The notes beneath the pieces are model-generated. The model saw nothing but the letters and a program-made list of their open reading frames with translations, made no database searches and was not told the DNA's origin. Of a stretch of DNA of 64,000 nucleotides, positions 28,712 to 38,912 are shown piece after piece; positions within the stretch are counted from its first letter, which is position 1; each line of letters starts with the position of its first letter. Position numbers and translations under genes: made by a program. Source of the DNA: Shewanella colwelliana ATCC 39565. GTDB lineage: Bacteria; Pseudomonadota; Gammaproteobacteria; Enterobacterales; Shewanellaceae. The stretch covers positions 62,001 to 126,000 of the forward strand of contig NZ_JAEC01000006.1 in the NCBI RefSeq assembly GCF_000518705.1. Reading direction: 5' to 3'.

Positions 28712-31700
28712 ATGGGTGCAGGGAAAAAAGGAAAATACAAACGGTTAACGATACGTTTTACCGTTGTGAGCATTTTTATTTTAGCGACCCTGCTTACGGC
28801 CTGTATTGCGATTGGTCTGCAGTTTTATTTTAGCCAGCGTTTAGCCACCGATGCAGCACTTAAACTGTACGATCACAGTGCCCGCAGTACTGGGTCATAT
28901 CTCTCCCATGTTGACAGTCAAGCGATTAATACGACAAGGCTTTTGGCGCATTACAATGGCCTCTACAATGATGATGGTCTGACGCGTGAGTCGCTCAGTA
29001 TGTTCGCAGAGGTGATGCAGTCGACGCCATTTATCTATGCTATCTACATAGGGTTGGACAATGGCGATCTGTTTGAGTTGGTTAATCTTAATGCGCACCC
29101 CATTGTCCGAAAGCAGCTTGGTGCTTCTCATTTAGATCGCTGGGTGATTATTGAAATCCAAGAGGATGGCGGCAAGAGAGTTCGCCATAAACACTATTAC
29201 GACAGCCAGTTTAGAAAACGGGTGACGCATAGTGAACCCACTGAGTACGATGCCAGTCTTCGCCCTTGGTATGCCACAGCCGTTGTTGATCAGGTAAATA
29301 AAACAGAGCCTTACCTATTTCAAAACTTGCAATCACCTGGGGTGACTTATGCCACTCGGATGGTTCACGGTAATGCGGTTTTGGCCGTTGATATCGCTTT
29401 GTCGAGTTTATCCGATTATTTGCACGGCTTGGGAACCAACCTCGCGGGCGATACCACCAGAGAGGTTTTTGTTTTCGAAGCCAGCGGTGATCTCATTGCA
29501 TCGAATAGCAAGCAAACCCATGATGTCGTTATTCCTCCGTCCAAACCACTTCAGCTTACGCCTGCGCAACAAGCACTTATTGATAATACTTTGCCACTCA
29601 TCGCATCAAATGAGACCGACTGGCCGCCGATTGATTTTGCTATAGCGGGTAGCCCACAAGGTTATAGTATTGATTTACTAAATATTATTGCAGAAATGAC
29701 AGGCTTAACCATCAATTACAATAATGGATTTACGTGGGCTGAATTTATCAACAAATTTAAGATGGGTGAAATCGATATTCTGCATTCGTTAATGAATAGT
29801 GAGGACAATGCCAGTTTAGGTGCGTTTAGTCAGCCCTATTTGAGCTTGCCTTTCTCTGTAGTGACACTGAGCGGCAATGCTCCGATCACCGCTATTACGC
29901 AACTTGAAAATAGGCGGGTTGCCATTCCTATGGGGTGGTCGATAGTGGCGATTATCGAGCAGTATTTTCCCGCTATTCAGGTGATAGAGTACCAATCATC
30001 CTTAGAGATTTTACAGGCGGTAGCGCGGGGAGGTGTTTGCTGCAATCGATAACAGTATTGTATTGCATTATACCGCCCAGCAGTATTTTCTCGACAATCT
30101 ACAGTTTCATGAAACTATCGATTATTCCCCTGTTAGAGTGGATGCAGGCTTAAGTATCGTAATGCAGCCAAAGCATGCCGAGCTGGTTGAGATCGTCAAT
30201 TTGGCGCTGAATAATATTAGCGCTGAGCAGATAAAGGCGCTACGTGACAAATGGTTTTCTGAGGGGCAGAAAGCGGCACCTAAGGTTGTTGAGGGCACAG
30301 TTCCCTATAAAGAGCTTATCGAAATTGCTGCTAACCCAAGCTTACAACGTATGTTAAGCGTACAGATGATTAATGGCGTTGAAAAATTTGTCTATGTGAC
30401 GCCCCTTGGCCATGCAGCGAGTGAAGTGGAGTACTTTGCTATTGTGGTCCCAACGAATGTGTTGCTGGCCTCAAGTCATGACAAAGTGAAAAAATCGATC
30501 ATGGTTACTGCCATTTGTTTGCTATTGGTATTGCCGCTATCTTGGCTGTTTTCATCACCTATCGTCAAGCCTATTAACTTGTTAGCGCTTGAAAATAAAA
30601 AGATAAAAAATCGGCAATATGATGATGTGGTAAAGATTGAATCCTTTATTAAGGAGATTGATGATCTTGCCTACTCTTTGGTCGACATGTCCGATTCCAT
30701 CAAAGTGCATGAACATAATCAAAAGGCACTGATGGAAGCCTTTATTAAGCTGATTGCGCAAGCGATTGATGATAAATCCCCCTATACTGCAGGCCACTGT
30801 AATCGTGTGCCAGAACTTGGATTGATGTTAGCTCAGTCGGCCTCAGAGTCCGGATTACCTGCATTTAAAGCGTTTGGCTTTAAGAATGAAGATGAGCATC
30901 GCGAGTTTAGAATTGCAGCTTGGCTACATGATTGCGGCAAAATCACCACACCGGAGCATATTGTCGATAAAGGCAGTAAATTGGAGGTTATCTATAATCG
31001 GATTCATGAGGTAAGAATGCGTTTTGAAGTGCTCTGGCGTGATGCACAGATTAGCTATTATACCCAATGTATCGCCAGCCCTGATAAGCAAGAGACCTTA
31101 AAGACTGAGCTGGATGCAACCTTTATTCAGCTGACGGAGGATTTTGAGTTTATTGCCAACGCCAACGTGGGCGGTGAGTTCATGGACCAAGACCATGTGG
31201 ATCGGCTTCACCAACTGGCTAAAACGCCTTGGGTGAGACATTTTAATGACAAGTTAGGTCTCTCGCCAATCGAAGAGCTTAATTATCCTGAGGAAGAGCA
31301 AACGCTTCCGGTGACCGAGACGCTATTGAGTAATAAACCTCAGCACATCATCAAACGTGATTTTCCTGTGCATTTTGATGAGAAGTTTGGTATCAAGATG
31401 GAGATCCCTGAGCATCTTTACAACCAAGGTGAATTACATAACCTTGCTATCGCTCGCGGCACCTTAACTGCCGAAGATAGATTTAAAATTAATGAGCATA
31501 TCACCAGCACCATCAAGATGTTAGAGAACTTACCTTTTCCTCCTGAGCTTGCCCGAGTGCCGCGTTATGCTTCAACGCACCATGAAACGCTTAAAGGCAC
31601 TGGCTATCCGCGTAAATTGACTGCAGAGCAGCTCTCAATCCCTGAGCGGATCTTGGTGCTGGCGGATATTTTTGAGGCGTTAACTGCAGCGGATAGACCC

Positions 31701-31907
31701 TATAAAAAGGCCAAACCGATCAGTGTTGCCATTGATATTTTGCATAAGATGGCGCTGGATCAACACGTAGACATAGAGGTGTTTAGGTTGTTTTTAAGCA
31801 GCGGAGTTTATCTTGAATACGCGAACAGATTCTTAGATCCAAGCCAAATAGATGCGATCGATATCCATAAGTATTTCGACGAAGCGTTGGATAAGCAGCA
31901 GAGTTGA
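28712..31907 (+). pseudogene. dCache / SBP3 sensor HD-GYP c-di-GMP phosphodiesterase, split by a frameshift
   Basis: Two overlapping frames (28712-30052, 446 aa, and from about 30035 to 31907) make one protein. In order: a first membrane segment (FTVVSIFILATLLTACIAIGL), a Cache-like periplasmic domain, and a periplasmic solute-binding type 3 domain that is cut in its middle. A second membrane segment follows (VTAICLLLVLPLSWLF), then an HD-GYP domain with AAWLHDCGKITTPEH and THHETLKGTGYP. The break is in the run GCGCGGGGAGGTG near 30024-30036. The upstream frame reads ARGGVCCNR-stop and the downstream frame reads on as GEVFAAIDNS. Two missing G (or one extra base) explain it. The HD-GYP half has no own start with a ribosome site, so the enzyme is probably lost, or this is a sequencing error. 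Confidence 0.88.
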
Positions 31908-31951
31908 TGAAGAGGGTATGTTGTCATAGAGCTAGGGGCTTGCTGAGATGT

Positions 31952-33298
31952 CTATGTTAACCAGTGCTCTAAATAGTGGATAGATTGCTCACCCTGGAGA
32001 AAACCGTCATCGTGCAGTAGCTGCTGCAGCAAAGGAATATTGGTTTTTATGCCCGTTATTTGCAGTTCAGCTAAGGCGGCTTGCATACGGGCGATGGCCA
32101 TTTCTCTATCTTCTCCCCAAGTGATCAGCTTGCCTATCATGGCATCGTAATAGGGGGGAACAGCATATCCTTGATAAAGATGAGAATCCCAACGAACCCC
32201 GAGTCCGCCAGGTGCTCGAAACTCGCTGATTGTGCCCGGACTGGGTACAAAGCTGTTTGGGTCTTCGGCATTGATGCGGCACTCAATCGCATGGCCATGA
32301 GTTGAGACTTGAGCGGTCGCCAAGGGGTTGCCCGCGGCAATCATTATCTGATACGCCACAATATCTAGCCCAGTAACCATTTCTGTGATGGTGTGTTCGA
32401 CCTGAATGCGGGTGTTCATTTCCATAAAGAAAAACTGCCCATCCTGATAGAGAAACTCAAATGTTCCCGCGCCTTCATAGCCAATGGCTTTGCATGCTGC
32501 TTGGCATTGCTGGCTAAGATGATGACGCTGCTCAGCCTTGATATCAGGGGCAGGGGTTTCCTCAATCACTTTTTGTTGGCTACGCTGCATCGAGCAGTCT
32601 CGTTCGCCAAGGCAGAGGGTGTTGCCTTGGCTATCACTCATCACTTGTACCTCGATATGGCGAGGATTTTCGAGGTATTTTTCTAAATAAACACCACCAT
32701 TGCCAAATGCGGCGTTGGCTTCACTTTTGGTGAGTGCTATCGCGGCTATCAGTTGTTCGCTTTGGTGGACTATCCGCATCCCTTTGCCGCCACCGCCTGC
32801 GGTGGCTTTTATTATCACAGGGTAACCAATCTGCTGTGCTTGGACCAAATTACTTTGATCATCATCATTTAATAGCCCTTGAGAACCTGGGACGGTTGGC
32901 ACGCCAGCTAACTTCATGGCGTTGATTGCGCTCACCTTGTCACCCATTAAGCGGATAACATCGCTGCTGGGGCCGACAAATACAAAGCCGCTGGCAACGA
33001 CTTGTTCGGCAAAGTCGGCGTTTTCAGATAAAAAACCATAGCCGGGATGAATGGCATCGGCATGGGTCAGAACGCCAGCTGCTAAAATCGCTTGGACATT
33101 AAGGTAGCTCTCACTGGCCTGCGCTGGGCCAATACAGATGCTTTCGTCGGCCATCGACACATGGAGTGAGTCTCTGTCGACGCTGGAGTGTACACTAACC
33201 GTTGCAATGCCAAGTTGGCGACACGCACGAATGACCCTAATAGCAATCTCGCCGCGGTTGGCAATAAGCACTTTGCTAATGGGTCGATTGCTTGTCAT
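31952..33298 (-). CDS. accC: Biotin carboxylase subunit of acetyl-CoA carboxylase
   Basis: 448 aa ATP-grasp enzyme that carboxylates biotin on AccB. Conserved: [48 protein letters not shown] (glycine-rich ATP loop), [49 protein letters not shown] and [10 protein letters not shown] chose ATG 33298, 7 bp past the accB stop, over an upstream TTG at 33313 inside accB. The housekeeping operon usually runs on to prmA, dusB and fis; those are absent, so this may be a second set. Confidence 0.93.
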   Translation of the reverse strand: MTSNRPISKVLIANRGEIAIRVIRACRQLGIATVSVHSSVDRDSLHVSMADESICIGPAQASESYLNVQAILAAGVLTHADAIHPGYGFLSENADFAEQVVASGFVFVGPSSDVIRLMGDKVSAINAMKLAGVPTVPGSQGLLNDDDQSNLVQAQQIGYPVIIKATAGGGGKGMRIVHQSEQLIAAIALTKSEANAAFGNGGVYLEKYLENPRHIEVQVMSDSQGNTLCLGERDCSMQRSQQKVIEETPAPDIKAEQRHHLSQQCQAACKAIGYEGAGTFEFLYQDGQFFFMEMNTRIQVEHTITEMVTGLDIVAYQIMIAAGNPLATAQVSTHGHAIECRINAEDPNSFVPSPGTISEFRAPGGLGVRWDSHLYQGYAVPPYYDAMIGKLITWGEDREMAIARMQAALAELQITGIKTNIPLLQQLLHDDGFLQGEQSIHYLEHWLT

Positions 33299-33305
33299 AA
33301 CTGTG

Positions 33306-33740
33306 CTACTCAATGACCATCAGTGGTTGGTCAAACTCAACGGCGTCACCGCTGTGACATAAGATGGCTTTGATGGTGCCTGAGTGTTTGGCTTGAATTT
33401 GATTCATCATCTTCATCGCCTCAATGATGCACACAGTGTCACCGATTTCTACTCGTTGGCCGACTTTGACCAAAGGAGTCGATTCTGGTGATGGTGCCAG
33501 GTAAAAGGTGCCGACCATAGGTGAAATGAGCAGATCATCTTCGTCATAATCGGCCTGTTGAGTGGCCACCGCCGTCTCTGTTTGATTGGTCACAGGGGGA
33601 ACAACAGAAGTTTTGTTACTGGTGTCGATATTGAGATTGCGGCAAATGCGAATCGACTCTTCCCCATCCTTAATCTCTAGCTCCGAGATATCAGAAGCCT
33701 GTACCAGTTCAATCAGCTTTTTAACTTTACGAATATCCAT
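33306..33740 (-). CDS. accB: Biotin carboxyl carrier protein of acetyl-CoA carboxylase
   Basis: 144 aa. An N-terminal helical region ([23 protein letters not shown]) is followed by a Thr/Val/Gln-rich linker and a C-terminal biotinyl domain (about residues 70-144) with the biotin attachment site EAMKMMNQ, Lys110. The usual Ala/Pro linker is Thr/Val/Gln-rich here, unlike the canonical gammaproteobacterial AccB, and the protein is a little shorter than E. coli AccB (156). It lies 13 bp after aroQ and 7 bp before accC. Confidence 0.93.
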   Translation of the reverse strand: MDIRKVKKLIELVQASDISELEIKDGEESIRICRNLNIDTSNKTSVVPPVTNQTETAVATQQADYDEDDLLISPMVGTFYLAPSPESTPLVKVGQRVEIGDTVCIIEAMKMMNQIQAKHSGTIKAILCHSGDAVEFDQPLMVIE

Positions 33741-33753
33741 AATATGACAGGCC

Positions 33754-34206
33754 CTATGCTGATTTCATCGCGTTAATGCGTGAGATTGCCGAGGTTAGTG
33801 CATATTGATAACCCTGCTCCCCTAAGCCACAAATCACGCCAACCGCTTTGTCTGAGAAATAGGAGTGGTGTCTAAAGGCTTCTCGGGCATGCACATTGGA
33901 TAAGTGGACTTCAATAAAAGGGATCGCAACCCCAAGCAGGGCATCTCTCAGTGCCACACTGGTATGGGTGAAGGCGGCCGGATTGATAATAATAAAATCG
34001 GCATCGGTTTCGTGAATGGCGTTAATCAGCTCATGTTCGGCATTAGATTGAATGTGTTCCAGCGCGACGTTTTCCGATTGAGCCGTTTGGGTTAAATTCG
34101 CCACAATTTGGGTCAAGGTATGGTGTCCATAATGGCCCGGCTCGCGGCGGCCTAATAGATTAAGGTTGGGGCCATTGACTAATAATATTTTTGCCTGATT
34201 GCTCAT
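33754..34206 (-). CDS. aroQ: 3-dehydroquinate dehydratase type II
   Basis: 150 aa, dodecameric enzyme of the shikimate pathway. It has the standard start [21 protein letters not shown] with the catalytic Tyr (GHYG), a loop arginine (GRREP), [45 protein letters not shown], and [13 protein letters not shown]. It is the first gene of aroQ-accB-accC. I note [11 protein letters not shown] where REPEIYG is more usual, compatible with a divergent second copy. Confidence 0.94.
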   Translation of the reverse strand: MSNQAKILLVNGPNLNLLGRREPGHYGHHTLTQIVANLTQTAQSENVALEHIQSNAEHELINAIHETDADFIIINPAAFTHTSVALRDALLGVAIPFIEVHLSNVHAREAFRHHSYFSDKAVGVICGLGEQGYQYALTSAISRINAMKSA

Positions 34207-34370
34207 TCAACATACCTTTTCATTGTGAGGTGCCAATCGATAGCGCACCCTAAAATTTGATAGATAGCTGCAAGTTAGCATAAATTAGCGTCATTTTGTC
34301 GGCACAACTGAAATTTTAAAGTCATTAATGAGCAATTTGATGTGTGTTGTTAGTGGTGAGAGACGTATGG

Positions 34371-34787
34371 CTAGTAGCTAGATTTATCTTGCCTAAGGGC
34401 TTTGGTGGCGCCACGCTGTTTCTTGGCGTCAATACGACGTCTTTGGCTGCCTTTCGTTGGTTTGGTGGCTACCCGTTTTTTAGCAGTATGGCCGACACTG
34501 GCGACTAATAGGATAAATTGTTCTAGCGCAGTTTGGCGGTTAGCGTCTTGACTGCGACTCGCTTGGCATTTGATGATGATTTTACCGCTTTTGGTAATGC
34601 GGTGATCGGCTTTGGCAATTAAGCGCTCTTTATAGATATCGGGCAATGAAGATGCGTTAATGTCGAAGATCAGTTGTGCGGCAGTAGAGACCTTGTTGAG
34701 ATGCTGGCCGCCGGCGCCACTGGAACGGATAAATTGCCATTCCAGTTCGTTGTCTTGTAAGGTTATGCGATTACTGATTTTTATCAT
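34371..34787 (-). CDS. arfB: ArfB, alternative ribosome-rescue peptidyl-tRNA hydrolase
   Basis: 138 aa (E. coli ArfB/YaeJ 140). It carries the peptide-release GGQ motif (residues 26-28, in RSSGAGGQHLNKVST). The C-terminal basic tail (KKRVATKPTKGSQRRRIDAKK, with more Arg/Lys after) enters the empty mRNA channel of stalled ribosomes. It frees non-stop complexes. It is a lone gene, divergent from the 34891 gene. Confidence 0.95.
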   Translation of the reverse strand: MIKISNRITLQDNELEWQFIRSSGAGGQHLNKVSTAAQLIFDINASSLPDIYKERLIAKADHRITKSGKIIIKCQASRSQDANRQTALEQFILLVASVGHTAKKRVATKPTKGSQRRRIDAKKQRGATKALRQDKSSY

Positions 34788-34890
34788 CTTGCCTCTTTAA
34801 TAGCGTTTATTTGATATAGACCTGTATCTTTGCGCAGATAAAATGATGCAAAATGTCTAGCTAACAATTGTATTGCTGCGGAGTCTGGTT

Positions 34891-35268
34891 ATGTTATGCC
34901 AAATCGCTGATATCACCAATGGGGTGATCAGTTTATTTGCCAGTGGTCGTCTATCGACAAAAGATTACTGTCAGCAGATCGCGCCCATCATTGAAGAGTA
35001 TCAAAATCAATCGGGTAAAACCTGTATCTATATTGAGGCCGATGTGCTGCTGGAGGGCTGGGAGAGCCAGTCGCTCTCTGGGGTCGGAGAGATTCAGTTA
35101 CCCAGCTTCGACGCCTTGGTGCTGGTTGGCGGACCTGATTGGTTTGGTAATGCTGTCCGCCTGATGGGCCCCTTTATGCAAGGGGAGGTCGCATGGTATG
35201 CTTTGGAGGATAAGCCTCAGGCCATAGAGTGGATCACCGCAAAGCTGAGTTGTCCATTAACTCGATAG
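34891..35268 (+). CDS. SpoIIAA-like (STAS-fold) protein
   Basis: 125 aa. ISLFASGRLSTKDYCQQIAPIIEEY, CIYIEADVLLEGWES, FDALVLVGGPDWFGNAV, and VAWYALEDKPQAIEWI together match the SpoIIAA-like/DUF3478 family (as I recall it), a STAS-like fold of unknown role found in many proteobacteria. I chose ATG 34891 with GGAG 7 nt upstream over the earlier TTG at 34873. It is probably cytosolic; no membrane segment. Confidence 0.75.
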   Translation: MLCQIADITNGVISLFASGRLSTKDYCQQIAPIIEEYQNQSGKTCIYIEADVLLEGWESQSLSGVGEIQLPSFDALVLVGGPDWFGNAVRLMGPFMQGEVAWYALEDKPQAIEWITAKLSCPLTR

Positions 35269-35324
35269 TTCTCGTTACCTACAGCAACTAGTGGGTAACT
35301 TATCCATACATTTAAGGGAAAAAT

Positions 35325-35516
35325 ATGTCATCGGTTACCTCATCAGTAGTAAAATTTAGTGCTATTACATTGGCGCTAACATTGGTTACCTCGCTATCTG
35401 GTTGTGCGCCAGAAGTCGGCAGTGAAAAATGGTGTAAGCAGATGGAAGATAAGCCAAAAGGTGATTGGAGTGCTAACGAAGCGGCTGATTACACTAAGCA
35501 CTGCGTATTCAAATAA
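35325..35516 (+). CDS. DUF3012-type small lipoprotein
   Basis: 63 aa. Lipoprotein signal with lipobox LSGC (Cys27). The mature 37 residues, APEVGSEKWCKQMEDKPKGD then WSANEAADYTKHCVFK, contain two Cys and match the DUF3012 family (EVGSxxWCxxMxxKPKGDWTxNEAxxYAKHC). The function is unknown; it is common in Shewanella and Vibrio. A GGGAAAA site precedes ATG. Confidence 0.85.
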   Translation: MSSVTSSVVKFSAITLALTLVTSLSGCAPEVGSEKWCKQMEDKPKGDWSANEAADYTKHCVFK

Positions 35517-35649
35517 CCCCGCTAGTCGCGATTATTTGTGACCCTGACAATACTTTGCACATATTTCAATGAGTAAGTGTTGCCAGGGTTGAACTAATCA
35601 CTACACTGCCAGTCTGATTGCTAGCATCTTCTTTTTATTAAAGGTTACT

Positions 35650-36081
35650 TTGAGTCTACTCCTTCGTCAGTTTATCCAAAAGATCGCATTGATGATGATC
35701 GCCGTTGTGGCACTGCAGTTTGCAGGGGCCAACCTTGGCGCGCATCAGTTGCACTTGGGTAGTCATGAAAAGGAGAGTGAGAGTCATCCCCACCTGCAAT
35801 TTACCGCTGAGGTGGTCAGTTTTGCTCAATGTGTTGATTGCCAGTGTGAATTTGACAAACCAGATGCTGAGCATGAAAAGCAGCACGCTCATCAAGTCAG
35901 CAAAACCGAAACCAAGACCTTCGACCTGTGTCTAGATTGTCAATGCCATGGTGGCCATGTGACCTTGGTGTCACTGGTAACCCTAATGCCTTCAATCCCT
36001 GTAGGTGATGAGCCCTCTAATCTAGGCCGTCATTACTACCCACCAGAGCAACAACCAAGTTATCGCCCCCCGATCGCTTAA
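35650..36081 (+). CDS. His/Cys-rich secreted small protein preceding the metal-efflux operon
   Basis: 143 aa from a TTG start, with AAAGG 5 nt upstream; the next in-frame ATG is inside the hydrophobic core of the signal, so TTG is preferred. It has an N-terminal signal or anchor (IALMMIAVVALQFAGANLGA) and a mature part with many His and two CxxCxC clusters (CVDCQCEFD and CLDCQCHGGH), a probable metal-binding protein. It directly precedes czcC-like, czcB-like and czcA-like genes in the same direction, so it may act as a periplasmic metal chaperone or sensor for that pump. No family is known to me. Confidence 0.75.
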   Translation: MSLLLRQFIQKIALMMIAVVALQFAGANLGAHQLHLGSHEKESESHPHLQFTAEVVSFAQCVDCQCEFDKPDAEHEKQHAHQVSKTETKTFDLCLDCQCHGGHVTLVSLVTLMPSIPVGDEPSNLGRHYYPPEQQPSYRPPIA

Positions 36082-36261
36082 TCTAGTTTAAAAATATCAT
36101 ACCCATAGTAAACACTTTGAACCGACGCCAACGGGTGTCTGTTGCTGTGGGTCATTACTATTTTTATCAGCGCTACGCTACGACAACACAAGGCTATCTA
36201 ACCAGATTAGATGTGATGTGTTAGTCGGGTGTGGAGCTGATGCTAGAGATTAGGAAAAGCG

Positions 36262-37629
36262 ATGAAAAGATCTATTATCGCCACACTGATGCTGGGCTAT
36301 TTTTGTAGCGCTAGCGTTTATGCTCAATCGATTTCAATACCAAGCACCATAGATAACGCAATGGCCTATTCGTCGTTAGCGCAGCAAAGCGCTAACAGCG
36401 AAGCGTTTGCGCTATGGTTACAGCCATTGATGCGCCAATTTAACCAGCTTCCAGAAGTTAAAGCCCTGCAAGCTAAGGCAGGCCAGGCTCAGTTGCTGAT
36501 CCAAGCCGCAGATAAAGCGATTTATAACCCCGAATTGGGGATCAACTACCAAAATGCCACGGAAGACACCTACAGCTTGGATATAAGTCAAACCATAGAT
36601 TGGGGTGATAAGCGCGGCGTGGCAATGCGAAAGGCACAGCTCGAGGCTGAGGTGTTACTGTCGCAGACGACCTTGATGCGAAGTCAGATGTTGGCCGATG
36701 TTGTGATGGCATTGGTCGAGCAAGCGCAGCAAAATAAAATACTAGAGTTTCAACAACAACAGCTCGATGTGGCCAAACAACAATTTGAGATAGCTAAACA
36801 GCAGTTGGCATCGGGGGCGATTTCGCAAGCGGAGCTGCAACTCATTCAACTTGATCTTGCCAGTCGCGCCGCCGAATATGCATTAGTCGAGCAAGCTGCC
36901 ATCAACGCCGATGCTAAAGTATTGATGTTATTTGGCACCACTACGCTGCCGTTTAATGATTTTATTGAAGTGCTAAATGTCGAGGTGGCGGCCGAGGTTT
37001 CGCCCGAGTTGCCAGCTTTAAAGAGCGCTTATCAGCAGGTGATGATGGCCAAATTGGCTGCAAAGCAGGTAAAAGCAGATACCTCAGCCAACCCCACCAT
37101 TAGCCTGAGTGCGGAGCGTGAAGGCGAAGAGAATAAGTTGGGTGTTGGTTTATCTATCCCTATTCAGATCCGCAACAATTATAGTGAAACGTTGGCAATG
37201 GCCAGTAATGACATCGCCATTGCTGAGCAGCGCTACCTTGCTAGCGAACGCGTTATCACTGAGCAACAAAAACTGTTTTACCTAAGCCTACCCAGACTAC
37301 AGCAACGTTACCAAGAGTGGCGTGAGTTGGTGCTAACTTCAGGTGCTGGCGTGGCTGATGCGTTGGGCCAGCAATGGCAAGCTGGCGATATCAGCACTAG
37401 TAACTATTTGCAAAGCAAGCGTCAACTGGCAAGCAGTTACCTAGCTGGCATGTCATTAGAGTCAGCGTTATATCAAAGCTGGCTCGATTGGATGGGGCAA
37501 AGTGGTCAGCTAGAAAACTACTTTCTGCAGCAATTAGCGCAACAGGCTAATGACCAAAGTGTCCGTGCCAATGTGACCAGTACCAATGGCAATAGTATCA
37601 ATGCAGCTAGCATCAATCAGATTAGGTGA
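36262..37629 (+). CDS. Outer-membrane efflux protein (TolC-like, CzcC/CusC type)
   Basis: 455 aa. Signal peptide (ends SVYA), then two outer-membrane-efflux repeats: SLDISQTIDWGDKRG and LEAEVLLSQTTL in the first half; ANPTISLSAEREGEENKLGVGLSIPI and RQLASSYLAG in the second, the alpha-helical barrel pattern of CzcC/HelC. Its short length and lack of the N-terminal lipobox of CusC fit the Czc/Ncc branch. It overlaps the next gene's frame by 4 bp, so it is operonic with czcB and czcA. Confidence 0.9.
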   Translation: MKRSIIATLMLGYFCSASVYAQSISIPSTIDNAMAYSSLAQQSANSEAFALWLQPLMRQFNQLPEVKALQAKAGQAQLLIQAADKAIYNPELGINYQNATEDTYSLDISQTIDWGDKRGVAMRKAQLEAEVLLSQTTLMRSQMLADVVMALVEQAQQNKILEFQQQQLDVAKQQFEIAKQQLASGAISQAELQLIQLDLASRAAEYALVEQAAINADAKVLMLFGTTTLPFNDFIEVLNVEVAAEVSPELPALKSAYQQVMMAKLAAKQVKADTSANPTISLSAEREGEENKLGVGLSIPIQIRNNYSETLAMASNDIAIAEQRYLASERVITEQQKLFYLSLPRLQQRYQEWRELVLTSGAGVADALGQQWQAGDISTSNYLQSKRQLASSYLAGMSLESALYQSWLDWMGQSGQLENYFLQQLAQQANDQSVRANVTSTNGNSINAASINQIR

Positions 37630-37637
37630 ATAACACA

Positions 37638-38900
37638 ATGAAAAATCAAACATCGAACCGTATATTTTTTACGCTCAATCCATTGGTGCGAGCCATGGGT
37701 TTTGGCTTACTGATTTCGATAACGGCAGCCATTGGCGTATCGGGAGTGACCTTAGCAGCAGAAGGCCATGAGCATGGATCTACTGAGGCAGCGCAGCCCC
37801 ACGCCACAGGTGAAGTGGGTCATGAGCATGCCAATGAGACTGAGGAGCATCTTGAGGCACCAGATGCTCATGGTCATGAAGAGACGCAAGCCGAGCACAG
37901 TGATGGGTTAACCTTGAGCGCAGCCCAGCGTGATCTCGCTGGTATTGAGGTGGTTAAGTTGGCAGAGCAGAGCTTTAGTCTCGAGGCCGTGGCAACGGCG
38001 ACGCTGGTGGTCGACAGAGATAGAACAGTCACCTTGGCTCCGCAGTTAGAGGTACGTGTCCTTAAGCGTCATGTGGTGCCGGGACAAGAGGTCGCTCAAG
38101 GGCAAGCCATATTGACTTTAGGCGGCGCGGCTGTCGCACAAGCGCAGGCAGATTACATCAATGCCGCTGCCGAGTGGAGTCGAGTGAAACGTATGAGTAC
38201 CAGTGCAGTCAGTGCCAGTCGCCGTTTGCAGGCGCAAGTGGATGCAGAGTTAAAACGCGCCACACTAGAGGCGATGAAAATGACTCCAGCGCAGATTAAC
38301 GCGCTTGCATCGACGCCTGAAACCATAGGTAGCTATCAACTGTTAGCGCCTATCGCGGGTCGAGTTCAGCAAGATGTTGCCATGCTAGGTCAGGTTTTTG
38401 CCGGCGGTACCGCCTTGATGCAACTCACCGATGAGTCACACCTTTGGGTTGAGGCGCAGGTGACACCGACTCAGGCCGAGAAGGTCAATGTGGGCAGCAA
38501 AGCCCTAGTGAGAGTGGGGCAGCACAGTATTGAAGCCAAAATCATTGGCCGCTCCCATGAGCTCAATAGCGTAACCCGCACCGAGCAGATCTTAGTGGCG
38601 TTTGAAAACCCAGGGCATGTATTGCATGCAGGGCAATTTGCTGAGATTTACCTCTCAGACAATGCCAAGGGCGGGGCAGTGTTACCCGATGCCGCGCTGA
38701 CCCGTGGCGGCGATGGTGATTGGCAGGTATTTGTCGAAGATGCCGAAGGTTTCGAAGCGGTAGAGGTTGAAGTGGTTGAACGCCAGCGAGGTATGAATTT
38801 GGTCAGGGGCTTAGCGCCAAATGCCAAGGTAGTGATCTCTGGGGCGTTTTTCTTAGCCTCTGAGCAAGCTAAAGCGGGTTTCGACATTCACAATCACTAA
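37638..38900 (+). CDS. Periplasmic adaptor of heavy-metal RND efflux (CzcB type)
   Basis: 420 aa membrane-fusion protein. Signal/anchor up to about residue 35, then a His/Glu-rich segment (EGHEHGSTEAAQPHATGE..., about ten His in 55 residues), probably metal-binding. A biotinyl-lipoyl-like hairpin follows (LAPQLEVRVLKRHVVPGQEVAQGQ), then the beta-barrel domain (TPTQAEKVNVGSKALV) and LLAPIAGRVQQDV. The frame opens with GTG 37626, but ATG 37638 has AGGTGA 8 nt upstream and is preferred. It is between czcC- and czcA-like genes. Confidence 0.9.
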   Translation: MKNQTSNRIFFTLNPLVRAMGFGLLISITAAIGVSGVTLAAEGHEHGSTEAAQPHATGEVGHEHANETEEHLEAPDAHGHEETQAEHSDGLTLSAAQRDLAGIEVVKLAEQSFSLEAVATATLVVDRDRTVTLAPQLEVRVLKRHVVPGQEVAQGQAILTLGGAAVAQAQADYINAAAEWSRVKRMSTSAVSASRRLQAQVDAELKRATLEAMKMTPAQINALASTPETIGSYQLLAPIAGRVQQDVAMLGQVFAGGTALMQLTDESHLWVEAQVTPTQAEKVNVGSKALVRVGQHSIEAKIIGRSHELNSVTRTEQILVAFENPGHVLHAGQFAEIYLSDNAKGGAVLPDAALTRGGDGDWQVFVEDAEGFEAVEVEVVERQRGMNLVRGLAPNAKVVISGAFFLASEQAKAGFDIHNH

Positions 38901-38912
38901 GAGGTTGCTCCT

